From the NCBI GenBank assembly GCA_932521035.1, contig OW051496.1, positions 3,968,001 to 4,032,000 on the forward strand: a stretch of DNA of 64,000 nucleotides, written 5' to 3'. Of the stretch, positions 1-10,742 are shown in pieces. A model generated the notes under the pieces. The model had not been told where the DNA came from and ran no database searches. It worked only from the letters and a program-made list of their open reading frames with translations. Positions within the stretch are counted from its first letter, which is position 1. Each line of letters begins with the position of its first letter. Source of the DNA: Oscheius dolichura (Eukaryota > Nematoda > Chromadorea > Rhabditida > Rhabditidae). Position numbers and translations under genes: made by a program.

Positions 1-1680
1 CCACGGTCCTCTTTTTGATGGTTCACCATCTTTCGGAAATCTTCAAAAACTTCAATTGATACGCAGTACAACAAATACGAAACAAGGACATTATATATTT
101 TTTATTATTCCTCCTACATTGCCTGGAAGTACTCATTCCTCGTATGTTTGTCACAATGGGACCGGAAATACTGCTTGATTCCCTTGACTCTGACATGTGC
201 ATTTCCCCCTCTTTGGCTATAATCTCTACCCGATCATCGCCAGTTCGAACGTTTGGGGGCGTCTCTCCGGGGAATCACCGGGAAAAAGCCAATTACCCCC
301 ACCTCTGACCGACTTATCTCTGCCTCGTTCACACCTTTTTCCCTTGTTCTCTCGATGTTTTTATTCTGATTGGGGGAGAGATAGAGAAAAATGAGGAACT
401 CTATAACAGATCAGTTCAAAAATACCGTAGGGTCACTCAACAAGCGCGGAACACTTTAGACTTTCACGTATCCTTCATATATACTAAAAGAATCTATAGG
501 AATTCATATATGGCCAATGAGAAAACTTAGTTTTGTTGGATTGATAAACGGTGCTCTGGATTATTACCGTTCCATACGGACTATTCTTTGCGAACAACTG
601 GCAAGAAGCACGAATAACAATACCGAAAATGTATAGCGTTTTGACTATATTATTTATAAGTTTCTCTTTTCTTGCCCGATCTACGGTGCAACAATGACCT
701 GTCATTGTTATAGAGATCTTGCTTTTTTGGTTCTTCAAGGGAAATGTACATCTCTGTACATCTCACACGCCCAGGATCAAATAAGAGGCTGTTACTTGTT
801 CAAATATACCGGTTGTCAGAAATAAATACCATTTCCTGTTTCATTCACAGATGATAAAGGCAGCCGATTCTTTTCACAGTTCTATATTCCAATTAATCAG
901 CTCTTCTCTACAATACAGCCTTTCCCCGTTGAAGTAAAAAAGGTTTGAAAAAGGTTTGAAGTAAAAAAGGCTCTTTTCAATAGTTCTATACTTTCACATA
1001 ATTTTCATATGTCCTCGTCAAAACAATTTGAAGTCCGTGTATTCCCGTCTATTGTGAAAAGAACAGCTCCGTTACATAACATGATCATAATTCCTTCATA
1101 TATCCTCATTAAAACATCCGAAATGCGAATAGTTTCCTTCTGATATGGAGGCCAGGAAACGTTTCTTCTGTTTCAGTTACAGTTGATAATAGAAGAAGAG
1201 CCTTCCTCTCGTTTTACCATCTTCCCTCGAAACCCCCACTTTTTCCCACTTCTACCGTCTTTCCCTCCTTCCCCTTCTTCCAGGAGCCAGCCACCGCTAC
1301 CCCGGGGTGGCAATTGAATCCGCGTGAGCATCATTTCCGATTATTTGTGCCCAATTGCGATCTCTCCACTTTTTCTTCTCCCGACTAATTGTCCTCCTCC
1401 AATCAAAAACCCCCTGCTTTTTGATCTTATTTTGCAAAGGGAGGGTTCATCTTCTTCTGGGGTCATCCCTTGTGGGAACCAGCCATCTTTCCTTTTCCAG
1501 TAGTATTATTATTTTCCGACCATAAAAGGCGCTAAAATTACCGGAATACCCTCTGAAAAACATCAATCAACCTGGGCAAAACGGCATGAAATTACGAAAG
1601 TTCAGTAGCTGGGACTAACCCCTTCTAGCTTTTTTCGGGTTCCCTTCTTATTTCCTCCCTTTTCATTTTTTATTGTTCCA
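1..1680. other. No supported gene; intergenic
   Basis: Only short open frames without recognisable motifs, splice pattern or codon bias are present. A small imperfect direct repeat of the form GAAGTAAAAAAGG with GGTTTGAA lies near 930-970. The stretch from about 1200 to 1480 is C/T-rich and could be 5' regulatory DNA of the downstream channel gene. I see nothing more specific. Confidence 0.5.
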
Positions 1681-1801
1681 TATATGTCATCTTCTTCAGA
1701 AAATGCTTCCATTTTGTCATTACTCCACGTGTTTCCCCCTATGAAATCGTCTCGTCTACAAGATGGTCAAGTCAATTTTGTAAGTTCCCAGCAACCTATA
1801 A

Positions 1802-4788
1802 GTGGAACAGAGTCTCTTCAGCTTCCTAGCTCTATTCCTCGCCCCAGTGACAGGTTACGAAACGATTCAGGAGCTGTTAAAATATAGGTAACTCTTATTT
1901 TTAACCTATAAGAAATAAAAACGATGTTCAGGGTTAAAACCAAGCCCCCGACGGTCAACAATTCGGCCCTGGATGTCAAATTGGGAATGTATCTCGAGAG
2001 TCTTGGCAATTTCCGCTCTACTGAAATGGTCAGTGCATTTTATAATATTTCAAGAAGGCTTCATATGTGATCGAGTTGATTAGAAATCGTTACTCCGTTA
2101 GAAGAGGCAGCAAATAAAATGTTCCAGTCATTCGACGTCGATCTCTACGTGTACATGTCGTGGAAAGATACAAGACTGGCTCACAACGAATCGGACTACG
2201 TGCTGATTAACGACGACGAGATTAGGAAGAAAATATGGTAATCTGGCTGGGGATAACGGACTAACAGTTGAACAGTTCATGTTACACTGTTCCTTCATAT
2301 TTTCTCATTCTTGGGTTTTGTTTGCTTCCATCATTCCATATATGTAATTGCTTTCTCAACCCCCTTTCATTTTTAGCCTCTTCATCCATTTCCAGTTACG
2401 ATTTGATATAGCAAAATAGTTTCTTATTCAAAGATTCTTTTTTTGGTTCTGTGATTCTTATAATAAGAAATCAATCAGGGTCCGATCAATTCCTGAACAA
2501 GCCATGAAGGTTTAAAATTCCTACTGTTCCTCCCGCTTATTGTTAGCTATTTTCAGGCTGCCTGACTTGTACTTCTCGAATGCCCGACAGTCGCACTTCC
2601 AAGAGGTCACGACGCCCAACTTCAATATGTTTGTAGCGCCGGATGGGACAGTCGCGTACTCCTGCCGCTGCACCCTCACCGTCGCTTGTAGCCTAGATTT
2701 GAGGTAACCGGGAGGAGAAAAGGCTAAATGGCGTCACTTACAGATTCTACCCGATGGACAATCAAATCTGCTCTATTCGAGTTGTCAGCTGTAAGTTATT
2801 TCAAGGAATTACAGAAATTGAAACTGTTCTTGTTTTATTTTCTCTATGAAACGGAATGGAATATTCCATTATCATTACAACGATGCAACTTTAACCGATA
2901 ATATTCAGATGCTTACATAGCCCGCCAGATGAATGTGACATGGTTCGACACTGACGCCATCCGCCATAATCCAGAAATTGGATTGCCCGAATTTCAAATT
3001 ACCGCCGTCTCTAAGGGTTACTGTAATGGAACGTATCGATACGCGATGATGGCCAACAGTCACAAAATGGGTAAGCAGGAAACATTGGTGTTTTATTTTT
3101 GTTGTCTGGCAGAGGGGAAAAATAATGACAGAAGACAGTTGAGATTCTGAAATATTAGTAGCCATTGCAAAACACAAGAAATTCCTGTCGTTTTTCAGCG
3201 GACTTCAGCTGCCTCGCCGGACTATTGTATCTCTCCCGTTCAATCGGCTACAACCTCGTCCAGTCGTACATTCCCACCGGGCTGATTGTTATGATTTCGT
3301 GGGTGTCGTTCTGGATTGATAGGAGGGGTACTTGTGGATTAGTTTCGCTTCGAAAATAATTAATAATTCCAGCTGTCCCGGCACGCGTCACATTGAGCTT
3401 CACGACGCTTGTCTCGCTGACTACGCTGGTGAGTCGGAGCCTTCTTTTTTGTTTCGATGGCCTCGTATATAATAACTAGACAGTGGGCTTTATATTATTA
3501 TGAAGATACCTAAAAGAGCAAATCAATCATTTCAGGGTAATGGTCTCCGTTTCGGATTGCCACAAGTCAGTTACGCCAAGGCGATTGACCTCTGGTATGG
3601 CGGTAAGTCGTCTAGAAAAGCAGAGAAACGTTCTCTTCTCTTTCGAGCGAGGATTTTTCATATTTTTGTGTGAATTTATTAGAAAAAAAGGGTTATGAAA
3701 AAGTTTATACTGCCTGGTGTTTCAGTCTGTATGCTTTTTGTCTTCCTGGCCCTGCTTGAGTTCGCCATTGTCAACAGCTACATGAGGAAATCGGAGAAAT
3801 TTGAACAGATGGCTAAAAAGATTCAACTCGGCATTATAAGGAAAAGTAAGATTTGTGTCATGATCCTTCCAAACAATATGAGCAGGATCACAAAATGAGA
3901 ACTCGAACAGAGCCGTGGAGAAGATAACTTCGAACGGAGTTGGCCCCGTGGAGAAGAAGACGGCCTTCCGGTATATCGACGAGTCGAACAGGACAAATGC
4001 CCCAGTGCCCTTTGGAGGTGGGTAGTTTTTGGGTTACTGTAGATTTCTAAACATACCCTACTTGTCAACAATATTCTAATCCAAAAATCGAGTAGCACAC
4101 TTTCTATATTGATGATACAGCAGGATTGAAACCAAGATAGATCCTCATATTCCAGCCGTGAAACATGCCTCGTCACAGCGGATGAACAAATTTCCCGATA
4201 AAATTGGCTACGAGGAATTGACCCCAGAAGGATTTATGTGTAGTGACAACGAGGAAAAAGGTAAGATTTTACCGTATTCTATGGCTAAATCTCCCGAAAC
4301 TATAGGATTTGGGAGTACTGTAGAGTCGACAAATTCCATCTACGATAATGTCTCGTCGCCGTGGAAAGACTTCAAGCTGTCGCTGTTGGGGGAGGACTCG
4401 AGTAAAGGATCGGGTAAGCACGAGGAAAACAAGAGGAACTCGATCCTAGACGACGAATTGTGGGAAGGATTGAGCCGGAATAGGCCGAAGGTCGTCTATG
4501 ACCAGAACGGCAAGACCTCGACCACCAAGGAGAGCCTCTCTGTCACGGCTCACCTTCAGGTAGTCCCCTTTATTTTGATCTGTTTCTTGTCTTCTACTTG
4601 AGACCCTGACTTCCTCCCAAAGATTATTATCATTCTTCTAGCTCTCACGAGTCTTCTCTCGCAACGCGCTCTTCATCGACAAAATGTGTCGCTACGGTTT
4701 CCCGCTACTGTTCTTCTTCTGGAATGTCTGGTACTGGTGGTATTATCTGGTTGTCAACGGGCAAGAAGAGATCGAACGGACCGGCTGA
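1802..4788 (+). CDS. Cys-loop ligand-gated anion channel subunit (GluCl/GABA/glycine-receptor type)
   Basis: A pentameric ligand-gated chloride channel subunit of the plasma membrane, assembled from about a dozen exons. In order: a hydrophobic leader (SLFSFLALFLAPVTG, about 1811-1855), an extracellular domain with YETIQELLKYR, the Cys-loop CSLDLRFYPMDNQIC (13 residues between cysteines, split by an intron at 2705-2742), and a second cysteine pair (GYCNGTYRY and DFSC) typical of glutamate- and glycine-gated channels. TM1 is followed by VSFWIDRR. TM2 begins PARVTLSFTTL, and the PAR motif at its mouth is the anion-selectivity signature. TM3 is WYGVCMLFVFLALLEFA. A long M3-M4 loop (3780-4640) precedes TM4 in the last exon (FPLLFFFWNVWYWWYYL), with a TGA at 4786-4788. 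The first coding exon with its ATG was not identified; the given start is the edge of the open frame after an in-frame stop. The natural ligand cannot be read from sequence; the LGC/GluCl group is likely. Confidence 0.88.
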
Positions 4789-4799
4789 GCCCCGTCTCT

Positions 4800-5415
4800 C
4801 TCCCTCTCTTATCTGTAGTATTTATGTGTGAGAAGGATCTCGTTGTGTGTGTGTCGATACATGCCAAACTTCATCATGTTCTCTTCATTATTATGGGTAA
4901 CAGAAATAAATATTAGCCTCGTTTCTCGTGATTCGTTCTTATCGATCCGGGACGCAACAAATAATCGGTATTTGTTGGATCGTGAGTGGGGCATCGAGGA
5001 GCACAGAAAGAAGGAAAGGGCCATGAAAACGGTCCTTTCAAGTAGAGGAACAGGACGGGCAGATTATCCGAGGATAGGGGTCGTAGTTCACCGACGATAG
5101 CAGACTTTCGGTGGCATTTAGCAGGGGGAAAATGGGGGGGGGGGGGGGGGGGGGGCAACAATTTGGGGAGCTGGGCCTGTTGGTCGGAATGGGGGTTAAT
5201 GTTGGGGGTTGAAATTTCGACAAAACTTAGGCTTAGGGGATTAAGGTTGACCAAATTTTTATTTAAGGTTGACCAAACGCCCAACGTTTTTCTGTTGTTG
5301 CTGCTTCTGTTGGTAGAAGTCGCTGGCCGGCGAGGATGTCGAATCCAATAGAGCGAACGGCCTGACGGTGCTCCAGTCCGACTTGAGGTCAGATAGCTGA
5401 GCTGGTTTCTAACGG
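4800..5415. other. Intergenic, with a 22-base poly-G run
   Basis: No gene is supported. A run of 22 G residues lies at 5134-5155. GT-rich sequence occurs around 4838-4855. Open frames on the minus strand here are low-complexity proline runs generated by the G tract. Confidence 0.6.
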
Positions 5416-5418
5416 TTT

Positions 5419-5551
5419 GGAACGTCACAGTGAGGAATCGACAGCGTTTTACCAGAATTAACCCTTTTTCTATGAGTGGTCTACTTTTGTCGAGGCTTAT
5501 AGAAGGGCTTAATTCTGGTAAAACGTTGTCGATTCCTCACTGTGACGCTCC
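5419..5551. repeat. Inverted repeat, two arms of about 47 bp
   Basis: The arm at 5419-5465 is the near-perfect reverse complement of 5504-5551, with a spacer of about 38 bp. The right arm is the start of a coding-like remnant that has a second copy at about 8716. The left arm is therefore an inverted partial duplication of that remnant and would give a stable hairpin if transcribed. Confidence 0.75.
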
Positions 5552-5690
5552 CAAGCTGATGAAAGAAATTCTCCTTGTAGACGGCGAGAGACGCCATCGA
5601 AGGGATCTACTCTCATCTCCTAGTAAAAAATTTCTTGAAATGGGAAATTCGGGCAAAAATGGATTAAATGGAGGGAAAGATTTATTTGTT
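5504..5690 (+). pseudogene. Coding-like remnant, copy 1 (unrecognised family)
   Basis: The conceptual translation contains EGLNSGKTLSIPHCDAPKL, then a DGERRHRRDLLSSP segment. The same pattern recurs at 8716-8865 (KGLNFGKVLSIPHCDAPEL, then DGEKRRRMSLLSTP). Many differences between the two copies fall at third codon positions or give conservative replacements, which suggests descent from a protein-coding exon. I do not recognise the family. Neither copy has a convincing start, splice context or full domain, so a broken or mobile copy seems likelier than a working gene. Confidence 0.45.
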
Positions 5691-5700
5691 TAATCGGGGA

Positions 5701-7692
5701 TTACTCTGTGGAATTAGAAAGGATATCAGCCAGATGGCGGGGAATAACAATTGAAGACATATCATAGCACACATTGGGAAGCTGGGGACCCTCTCTCCAG
5801 CTTTTTCCATTAAATATTTCAGTTTTATCGAGATCTTCGTCTGTGCCATTATATCCTCCAATTACAAAAATCTCATTGTCAAGTACTGCTGCAGAAAAGC
5901 TATGTCGAGGTTGTTCCATTGGCGGCAGTTGTTTCCATGTTCCTTTTCCTTCTAGATTACTCACTTCCAGTACAGTATTGACTATTGTATTTCCATCAAT
6001 AGCACCTCCCATTAAAATGAGATTATTTCCATAAGAAACGAGAGAATGACCATGAAGAGGTGTGGGCATATCATTCATCTCCGTCCAGACACCACTCTCC
6101 GGGTCGAAACATTCCACACTTTTCAAAATATTCGAACCACATCCACCACAGACAATGAATTTGCCATTATGAACTGCTGCAGCTGCATATCTTCTTGAGT
6201 ATTTCATGTTCCTAAAATATTGATTAGCCCTGATTGAGCCTTGTATCAGATGTTGTATCATCTCGTTTGAGAGGCGAACCTCGTCTTGAGTGTGGATCAG
6301 GGCTGTGCGGGATGGCCATTTTCAAAACGGGTCGGGAACGGGATGACATGTTCATCCTGTTATGCGGAACGGGAACGGGAAACCCCGGGGGTAATCCCGC
6401 GGGACGGGACGGGACTCGTACATTGAAATGGATACGATTGGACGGAACGGGACGAGAATCCTGCACGTCACATTCAGTCTCATTTCGCTTCCCAAATGGT
6501 TCCGTAGTTGAAAACCGGCCGTTGGAAACCGAACAGAAAAGAAAAGGGGGAAAGTATTCAACTCACGGCATTTTAATCCATTTGTTCTTCTTCGGATCAT
6601 ATCGTTCCACACTTTTAGATAATGCCTTCTTGTCAACGTCATATCCTCCAAACACCCAAATGGATCCATTCCATTCCAGACAGCTATTTGAAATCCACTG
6701 TCGTTTCTCATTCATATCGGCCAATCGTATCCATTCCAATGTTTTGTTATCCATTTTGTATAATTCTTTTTCCATGAATTTACCACCGAATACATAGATC
6801 TCTCCATCCAGATATACTGCACCTCCGGCACGAAGTTCTTTCGGTAATTTCAATGCCAATTTGATCCATCTGTTTTCTTTTAGCATGGTCATGTTGTTGT
6901 CATTTGCCCCTCCAAGAAGTAAGATCTAAACGGTCAATTGTTTGTCTAACAAGTAATCTCCACCGTCTCCTTTCCCCTTTCCATTTCTTCCAAAGTAGCA
7001 GCCGCCTTCAAAACTTGGTCATGGCTTTCTTTTTGACTTTCCACCATTTCACGAAGGTGTTCGACTATATAAAAAGATAGAAACATTTCAATAAAACACG
7101 AACTTTTTGAAGATATGGCTGTTCGTGTCTTTTCCTTATTTTCAATTGCCTCTATTTCATACTTCACCGAAGAGAGGTCCTCAGTCATTTTCTTCACTGA
7201 AATAGTTTTATAGAAACTCTTTTCCTCTCTCACTTTTTGAAGATATGGCCTCAATGGCTGTTCGTGTCTTTTCCTCATTTTCTATTACAATTGCCTCTAT
7301 TTCAGACTGTACTGAAATAGTTTTATAGAAACGAAAGGAATAAAACAAACTGTCAGTCTTCAACTTTTTCATCTCCTCCCTGGTCCCATTCCTGCCCTCT
7401 AATACGACCCCCGTCATTCGGTTGACCGCCGAATGGACTAAACTCTCCTTTTTCCGTCTCCTCTAGATCTGACCCACCTTTTTCCATCTGGCTATTCCAG
7501 TTTCTTTCCCTCTCCTCTAAAAATACAGCTCATTATTTATTTATTTATAAAATTACCGTCTTTGTCTGCTTTCAGCTGTTTCATTTTCTCCGTCAGTTCT
7601 CCATTTTCCTTCTCCAATTTTTCTATTCGTAGACGAAGTTCCCCAGCTGCCGCGTTCGTCTTTCGAATCTTTTCATAAAGCTTCTTTTCCAT
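5701..7692 (-). CDS. Coiled-coil plus kelch-repeat protein (kelch A)
   Basis: Minus-strand member of the local kelch family, probably a cytoplasmic beta-propeller adaptor. Exon 1 (7557-7692) encodes a charged coiled coil beginning MEKKLYEKIRK. Its length (136 bp) and that of exon 2 (7478-7516, 39 bp) equal those of two paralogues at 26.9 and 60.1 kb. Two tandemly duplicated coil exons (ISSK ends) and one more coil exon follow. A phase-0 intron after KET then leads to ILLLGG, the first kelch strand. Kelch signatures include GGAVYLDGEIYVFGG, CLEWNGSIWVFGG, SVERYDP, KFIVCGG, SVECFDP, NEIFVIGGYNG and a C-terminal HLADIL. The start is supported by a TTTCAG ten bases upstream of the ATG. The intron at about 6212-6560 carries a GC-rich insertion. 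No BTB, BACK or F-box domain is visible; the ligand is unknown. Confidence 0.82.
6240..6545. other. GC-rich, G-tract insertion within a kelch A intron
   Basis: This intron is about 350 bp, much longer than its counterparts (41-150 bp) in the paralogues. It contains repeated CGGGAACGGGA and GGGACGGGAC motifs with several G3-G5 runs on the plus strand, so a G-quadruplex is possible. Composition differs from the flanking exons, suggesting an inserted or expanded repeat. Confidence 0.55.
7098..7331 (-). repeat. Tandem duplication of a coiled-coil exon and its intron in kelch A
   Basis: Two similar units of about 115 bp lie back to back (about 7098-7217 and 7231-7331). Both encode EIEAI...EKTRTAI...SSK and share the following sequence ending TTTCTATAAAACTATTTCAG on the minus strand. 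Both copies keep splice sites of compatible phase, so the coil is simply lengthened. Confidence 0.65.
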
Positions 7693-7699
7693 TTTTCTC

Positions 7700-8215
7700 T
7701 TCCTGAAACGTATCAGAATAGGTAGAAATAGGAAGTGTGAAAGTTGAGAAATGAAAAGAGACAGGGACGGGATGTGCACACAATGAGAGTCGTCTTCTCC
7801 CTTTTATTCCCCTTTTGATACGAGACGGAAATCGTTTTATTTCTTTGTTTAGTGATTTACAGTTTGTTCTTCTTTCTTTCTCAACTAGTATACCTCCGGC
7901 GCTGGGATTTCTTCATATCTGTCGAAATAAATTTGACTGTCGGAAAGGTCAAACGGTCAATCCGTACAGACATCTGCCCATTATTAGGGTAGGACAAGCC
8001 GTAACGGGTGCCCTCGCCGCCCTCGGCTTGACCATGCTCGGCCCCCCTTCCTCCAGCGCCAACTCCCCTTTCCCCAGCGCCGTATTCCCCCTCCCGAGCT
8101 GCTCTCCTGTCCAGCGAGACGATCTTGCATCGCTCTCTAGTCATTTTCTTGTCGGATTAAAATTGAGAGTCCCTTTAAATATTTCCGTTCAAATTTACTG
8201 CCATCATCGTTGTAG
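7700..8215. other. Spacer between kelch A and the WDR35 fragment; no gene supported
   Basis: A plus-strand open frame crosses 7815-8570, but its N-terminal part has no recognisable domain. Only the part after 8216 resembles a known protein. The C-rich block at 8035-8110 gives a low-complexity Pro/Ser peptide. Confidence 0.45.
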
Positions 8216-8615
8216 AAAGTTCCAGATAGCCAATGACGAACGTCTAAAACTGGCAGAATGTCTTCGGCTGAAAAAATTATACGTTATGGGAGCTCTGCTG
8301 ATACAAGATTTTCATAATCATCAGCGGATAAAATTAGCAGAAGAAAAAGGAAAAGAGGAAACTGATGTGAATTTCTTTTTCAAATTAGAGAGAATATTCT
8401 TCCCTTCAGGCATCGGTCGCCCTTTCTGGATTGCTACAAGAAGATGCTGGGGTAACGATGGAAGAGAGTCGAATGGTAGACAGCGCCTGGAGAGGAGCTC
8501 TAGCCTATCACTTCTTTATGATGGCACAGAAACAATTATACGATGGGCAGATCAGCGCTACACCTCGTAGAATATGACGATATGCTTGCTCCACTAGAAA
8601 TTTACACCCTTCTCG
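8216..8615 (+). pseudogene. Fragment of WDR35/IFT121 homologue (intraflagellar transport A)
   Basis: Two adjacent exons resemble the C-terminal helical region of WDR35 (IFT121; nematode IFTA-1), an IFT-A subunit needed for ciliary retrograde transport. Exon 1 (8216-8368) encodes FQIANDERLKL then LRLKKLYVMGALLI. A 41-bp phase-0 intron follows, and exon 2 encodes SVALSGLLQED, AWRGALAYHFFMMAQKQLYDG, then ALHLVEYDDMLAPLEIYTLL. The reading frame shifts between QLYDG and ALHLVEYDD (about 8548-8558), where family members have a few extra residues. The N-terminal WD40 propellers and the terminal zinc-binding region are absent nearby. I infer a broken duplicate fragment. A genuine gene with exons beyond recognition is less likely. 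Confidence 0.65.
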
Positions 8616-8715
8616 GTAAGGCTTTTCTCAGAAAATATCTCGATACAGAACCTATTTGAGTTTAAAAACAAAAGTTGTAAGTTACGACGAGATCTCTCGT
8701 TTGGTATCAAAATCT

Positions 8716-9112
8716 TTGTAGGAAAGGACTTAACTTTGGTAAAGTGCTGTCGATTCCTCACTGCGACGCTCCGGAGCTTAACAAAAAATTCAGCTAGGAG
8801 ACGGCGAGAAGCGTCGTCGAATGAGCCTACTCTCGACTCCCGAGCTTGAAAAAATGTTCAGGCATATGTTTATAAAAAAAGTAAATCACTTGTTTCAAAT
8901 AAATTGTTAGTAACTGTTTGTAAAAGCTTTTTGTCGGGTCCGGTGGAACTACGCGACTGAAGGGCCCGCCGCTGAAAACACCCAAAGCAAAGGAACAATT
9001 AGTCGCAAGACGATTGTGCACGTTCGGAGATAACCACGAAAACTCCAAGAGAAACATAAAAGAATGGCATATGTTTATTACCAGAGAGGGCATGTGTCTT
9101 TGTAATTGGCTC
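8716..9112 (+). pseudogene. Coding-like remnant, copy 2 (unrecognised family)
   Basis: Starts just after a possible acceptor TTTTGTAG and encodes KGLNFGKVLSIPHCDAPEL, then after a frame change DGEKRRRMSLLSTPELEKM, paralogous to 5504-5690. Further on, one frame reads LKGPPLKTPKAKEQLVARRL then CTFGDNHENSKRNIKEWH (about 8960-9072), which also looks protein-like. Frame breaks and the lack of a start suggest a decayed gene. The family is not recognised. Confidence 0.4.
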
Positions 9113-9195
9113 TTGCGTAGGGAGCAGCAGCTATTCTGTCGACTTGTTCTCTTGACCAGATGAACTGATGGGCGTTGACGAGCGGCGTTGTTTGC

Positions 9196-9525
9196 TCATC
9201 CTCCTCCTTCTTTCTTGCTTCTGTGGCCGCGGCAGGACCGGGAGGAGAAAATCAGGCTAGACGACAAACTGCTGCTGTATTGCTTCGGCTTGTTCTCCTT
9301 CTTTTTCGGCAACTCTTCCCTCTTGGCCCGTGTCTCCTCGGGGCCGACGTCCTTTTTCAGGGAGTCCTCCTCGACTTCTTGAGGGAGATGAAAACAAGGG
9401 CCATTCTTGATATTATCCATGATTTTGTCAAATCTAGTAGGCGGTAGCGGGATCGAGCCATAGTCCAGAAAACACAATAACTTTAGTTTCGAAGCAGCGC
9501 TCATTGTCGGGAAGCGGCCGGCCAC
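9196..9525 (-). CDS. Hypothetical charged protein, possibly partial
   Basis: A minus-strand open frame with MSAASKLKLLCFLDYGS near its start, then a Lys/Glu-rich segment (KKDVGPEETRAKREELPKKK) ending in a Ser-rich low-complexity tail. It has a plausible ATG but no recognised domain, no homologue that I know of, and the tail may be non-coding. It is listed because length and composition are unlike the surrounding shadow frames. Confidence 0.25.
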   Translation of the reverse strand: MAGRFPTMSAASKLKLLCFLDYGSIPLPPTRFDKIMDNIKNGPCFHLPQEVEEDSLKKDVGPEETRAKREELPKKKENKPKQYSSSLSSSLIFSSRSCRGHRSKKEGGG

Positions 9526-9529
9526 TGCC

Positions 9530-10190
9530 TAATAATTGCGGTGAATTACAAACGAGGAGCTTTCGATCGGATCTTTCATTTTACATGTTCAAACAGAATT
9601 ACCGGAAAAATCCTTTTATAACCCCACCACTCCGTAAGCGTGCTTTGTAAAAATGCTCTATCTGTCTCGTGCAAAAACACCATTGCAGCCGTTTTTTATG
9701 ATTTTTTCTTGCATTATTATGATGTTTATACCCTAGGCATTGCATTATAGAAATAAAAATAGAAGAAAACCCAAAAATAACAGAGTAATCGACTCCCAAA
9801 GTCAGTTAGAGGGGTGGGGTTATAATAGAATTTTTACGGTATACGTGATTTTTGCAAGACTCGCACCCGGCACTTTGTAAAGGAACACAGCTCGCCGCGG
9901 AAGAAGAAAGATCGGCGCGACAGTGATCGTGCCGAGTCCAGCGCAATTTTTGCTCTTCGGCCAATACAACTTTGTCGAACTCACAAGGGAATGTTTTAAC
10001 TTTAAGATGGCTTCACGGCTCGAGACCTATACCGTTCGAAAGAGCGTAAAAAATTATGGTATAAGTCACTTTCAAATTTTACTCAATGATCGCCGTAACG
10101 AGACAGTGACGCCGGGAAAGTCGGTTAAAATTGACGAAAATCGACAAAAATGACCGTCGAAACAGGAACCATGAAAGCTACTAGAAAAAA
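9530..10190. other. Intergenic, no supported gene
   Basis: A/T-rich sequence with short frames only. No RNA gene, repeat or promoter motif could be supported. Confidence 0.45.
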
Positions 10191-10192
10191 TG

Positions 10193-10577
10193 TAAAGCAG
10201 TGGCCGAGTGGATAGTGCACTCGGTTATGAATCTTTTGCGTTCTTTCATCTCGAGTTCGATCCTCCAATGGGTCAAAAACGCTTTGCCAAATCTTGTGGG
10301 CCATTTCTGTGCGTTTTCAGTATTTGTGCCATTTTTGCAGTCTTACTCGTGAGTTTCCAAACCGTCATTGAAAAATCAGCTAGTACGTTTGATACCACAG
10401 CGGAGAAATTCCAAGTTCCCATAATTTGATATTTCTACTGGTAAACAGCAGGAAACAAACAGAAATGGCCCACAAGATTTGGCAAAACGTTTTTGACCCA
10501 TTGGAGGATCGAACTCGAGATGAAAGAACGCAAAAGATTTATAGCCGAGTGCACTATCCACTCGGCCACTGCTTTAA
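10193..10577. repeat. Palindromic pair of tRNA-derived SINE-like arms
   Basis: The arm at about 10193-10318 is repeated in reverse complement at about 10450-10577. Each arm starts GCAGTGGCCGAGTGG, which matches a Ser/Leu-type tRNA A box (TGGCCGAGTGG, 10201-10211). About 45 bp later it carries GAGTTCGATCC, a B-box match (10253-10263). The anticodon-arm region does not fold as a clear tRNA, so this is tRNA-derived and not a tRNA gene. The arms face each other, with about 130 bp of unrelated sequence between them. Confidence 0.7.
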
Positions 10578-10742
10578 AATTATCTGTTTCGCATTTTTAT
10601 ATTGCTGTAAAATGTTTTCGCCGCGGGAACCGTTCGTGGTGAGACCCTGTTTTGGAGGGAAACCACTCTTTTAGCCCCAAAAAGTCTCTTTTTGTCGTGA
10701 AACTCCCATAACAATTCGTAAATGAATTAACAAAAAGAGGAA

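Noticed and set aside
7815-8215. N-terminal part of the 251-codon frame that runs into the WDR35 fragment
   Set aside because: No similarity to WDR35 upstream of 8216, an acceptor lies at 8215, and the opposite strand has an equally long frame.
10193-10280. Functional tRNA gene
   Set aside because: A and B boxes fit, but acceptor and anticodon stems do not pair, and the unit is part of a palindrome.
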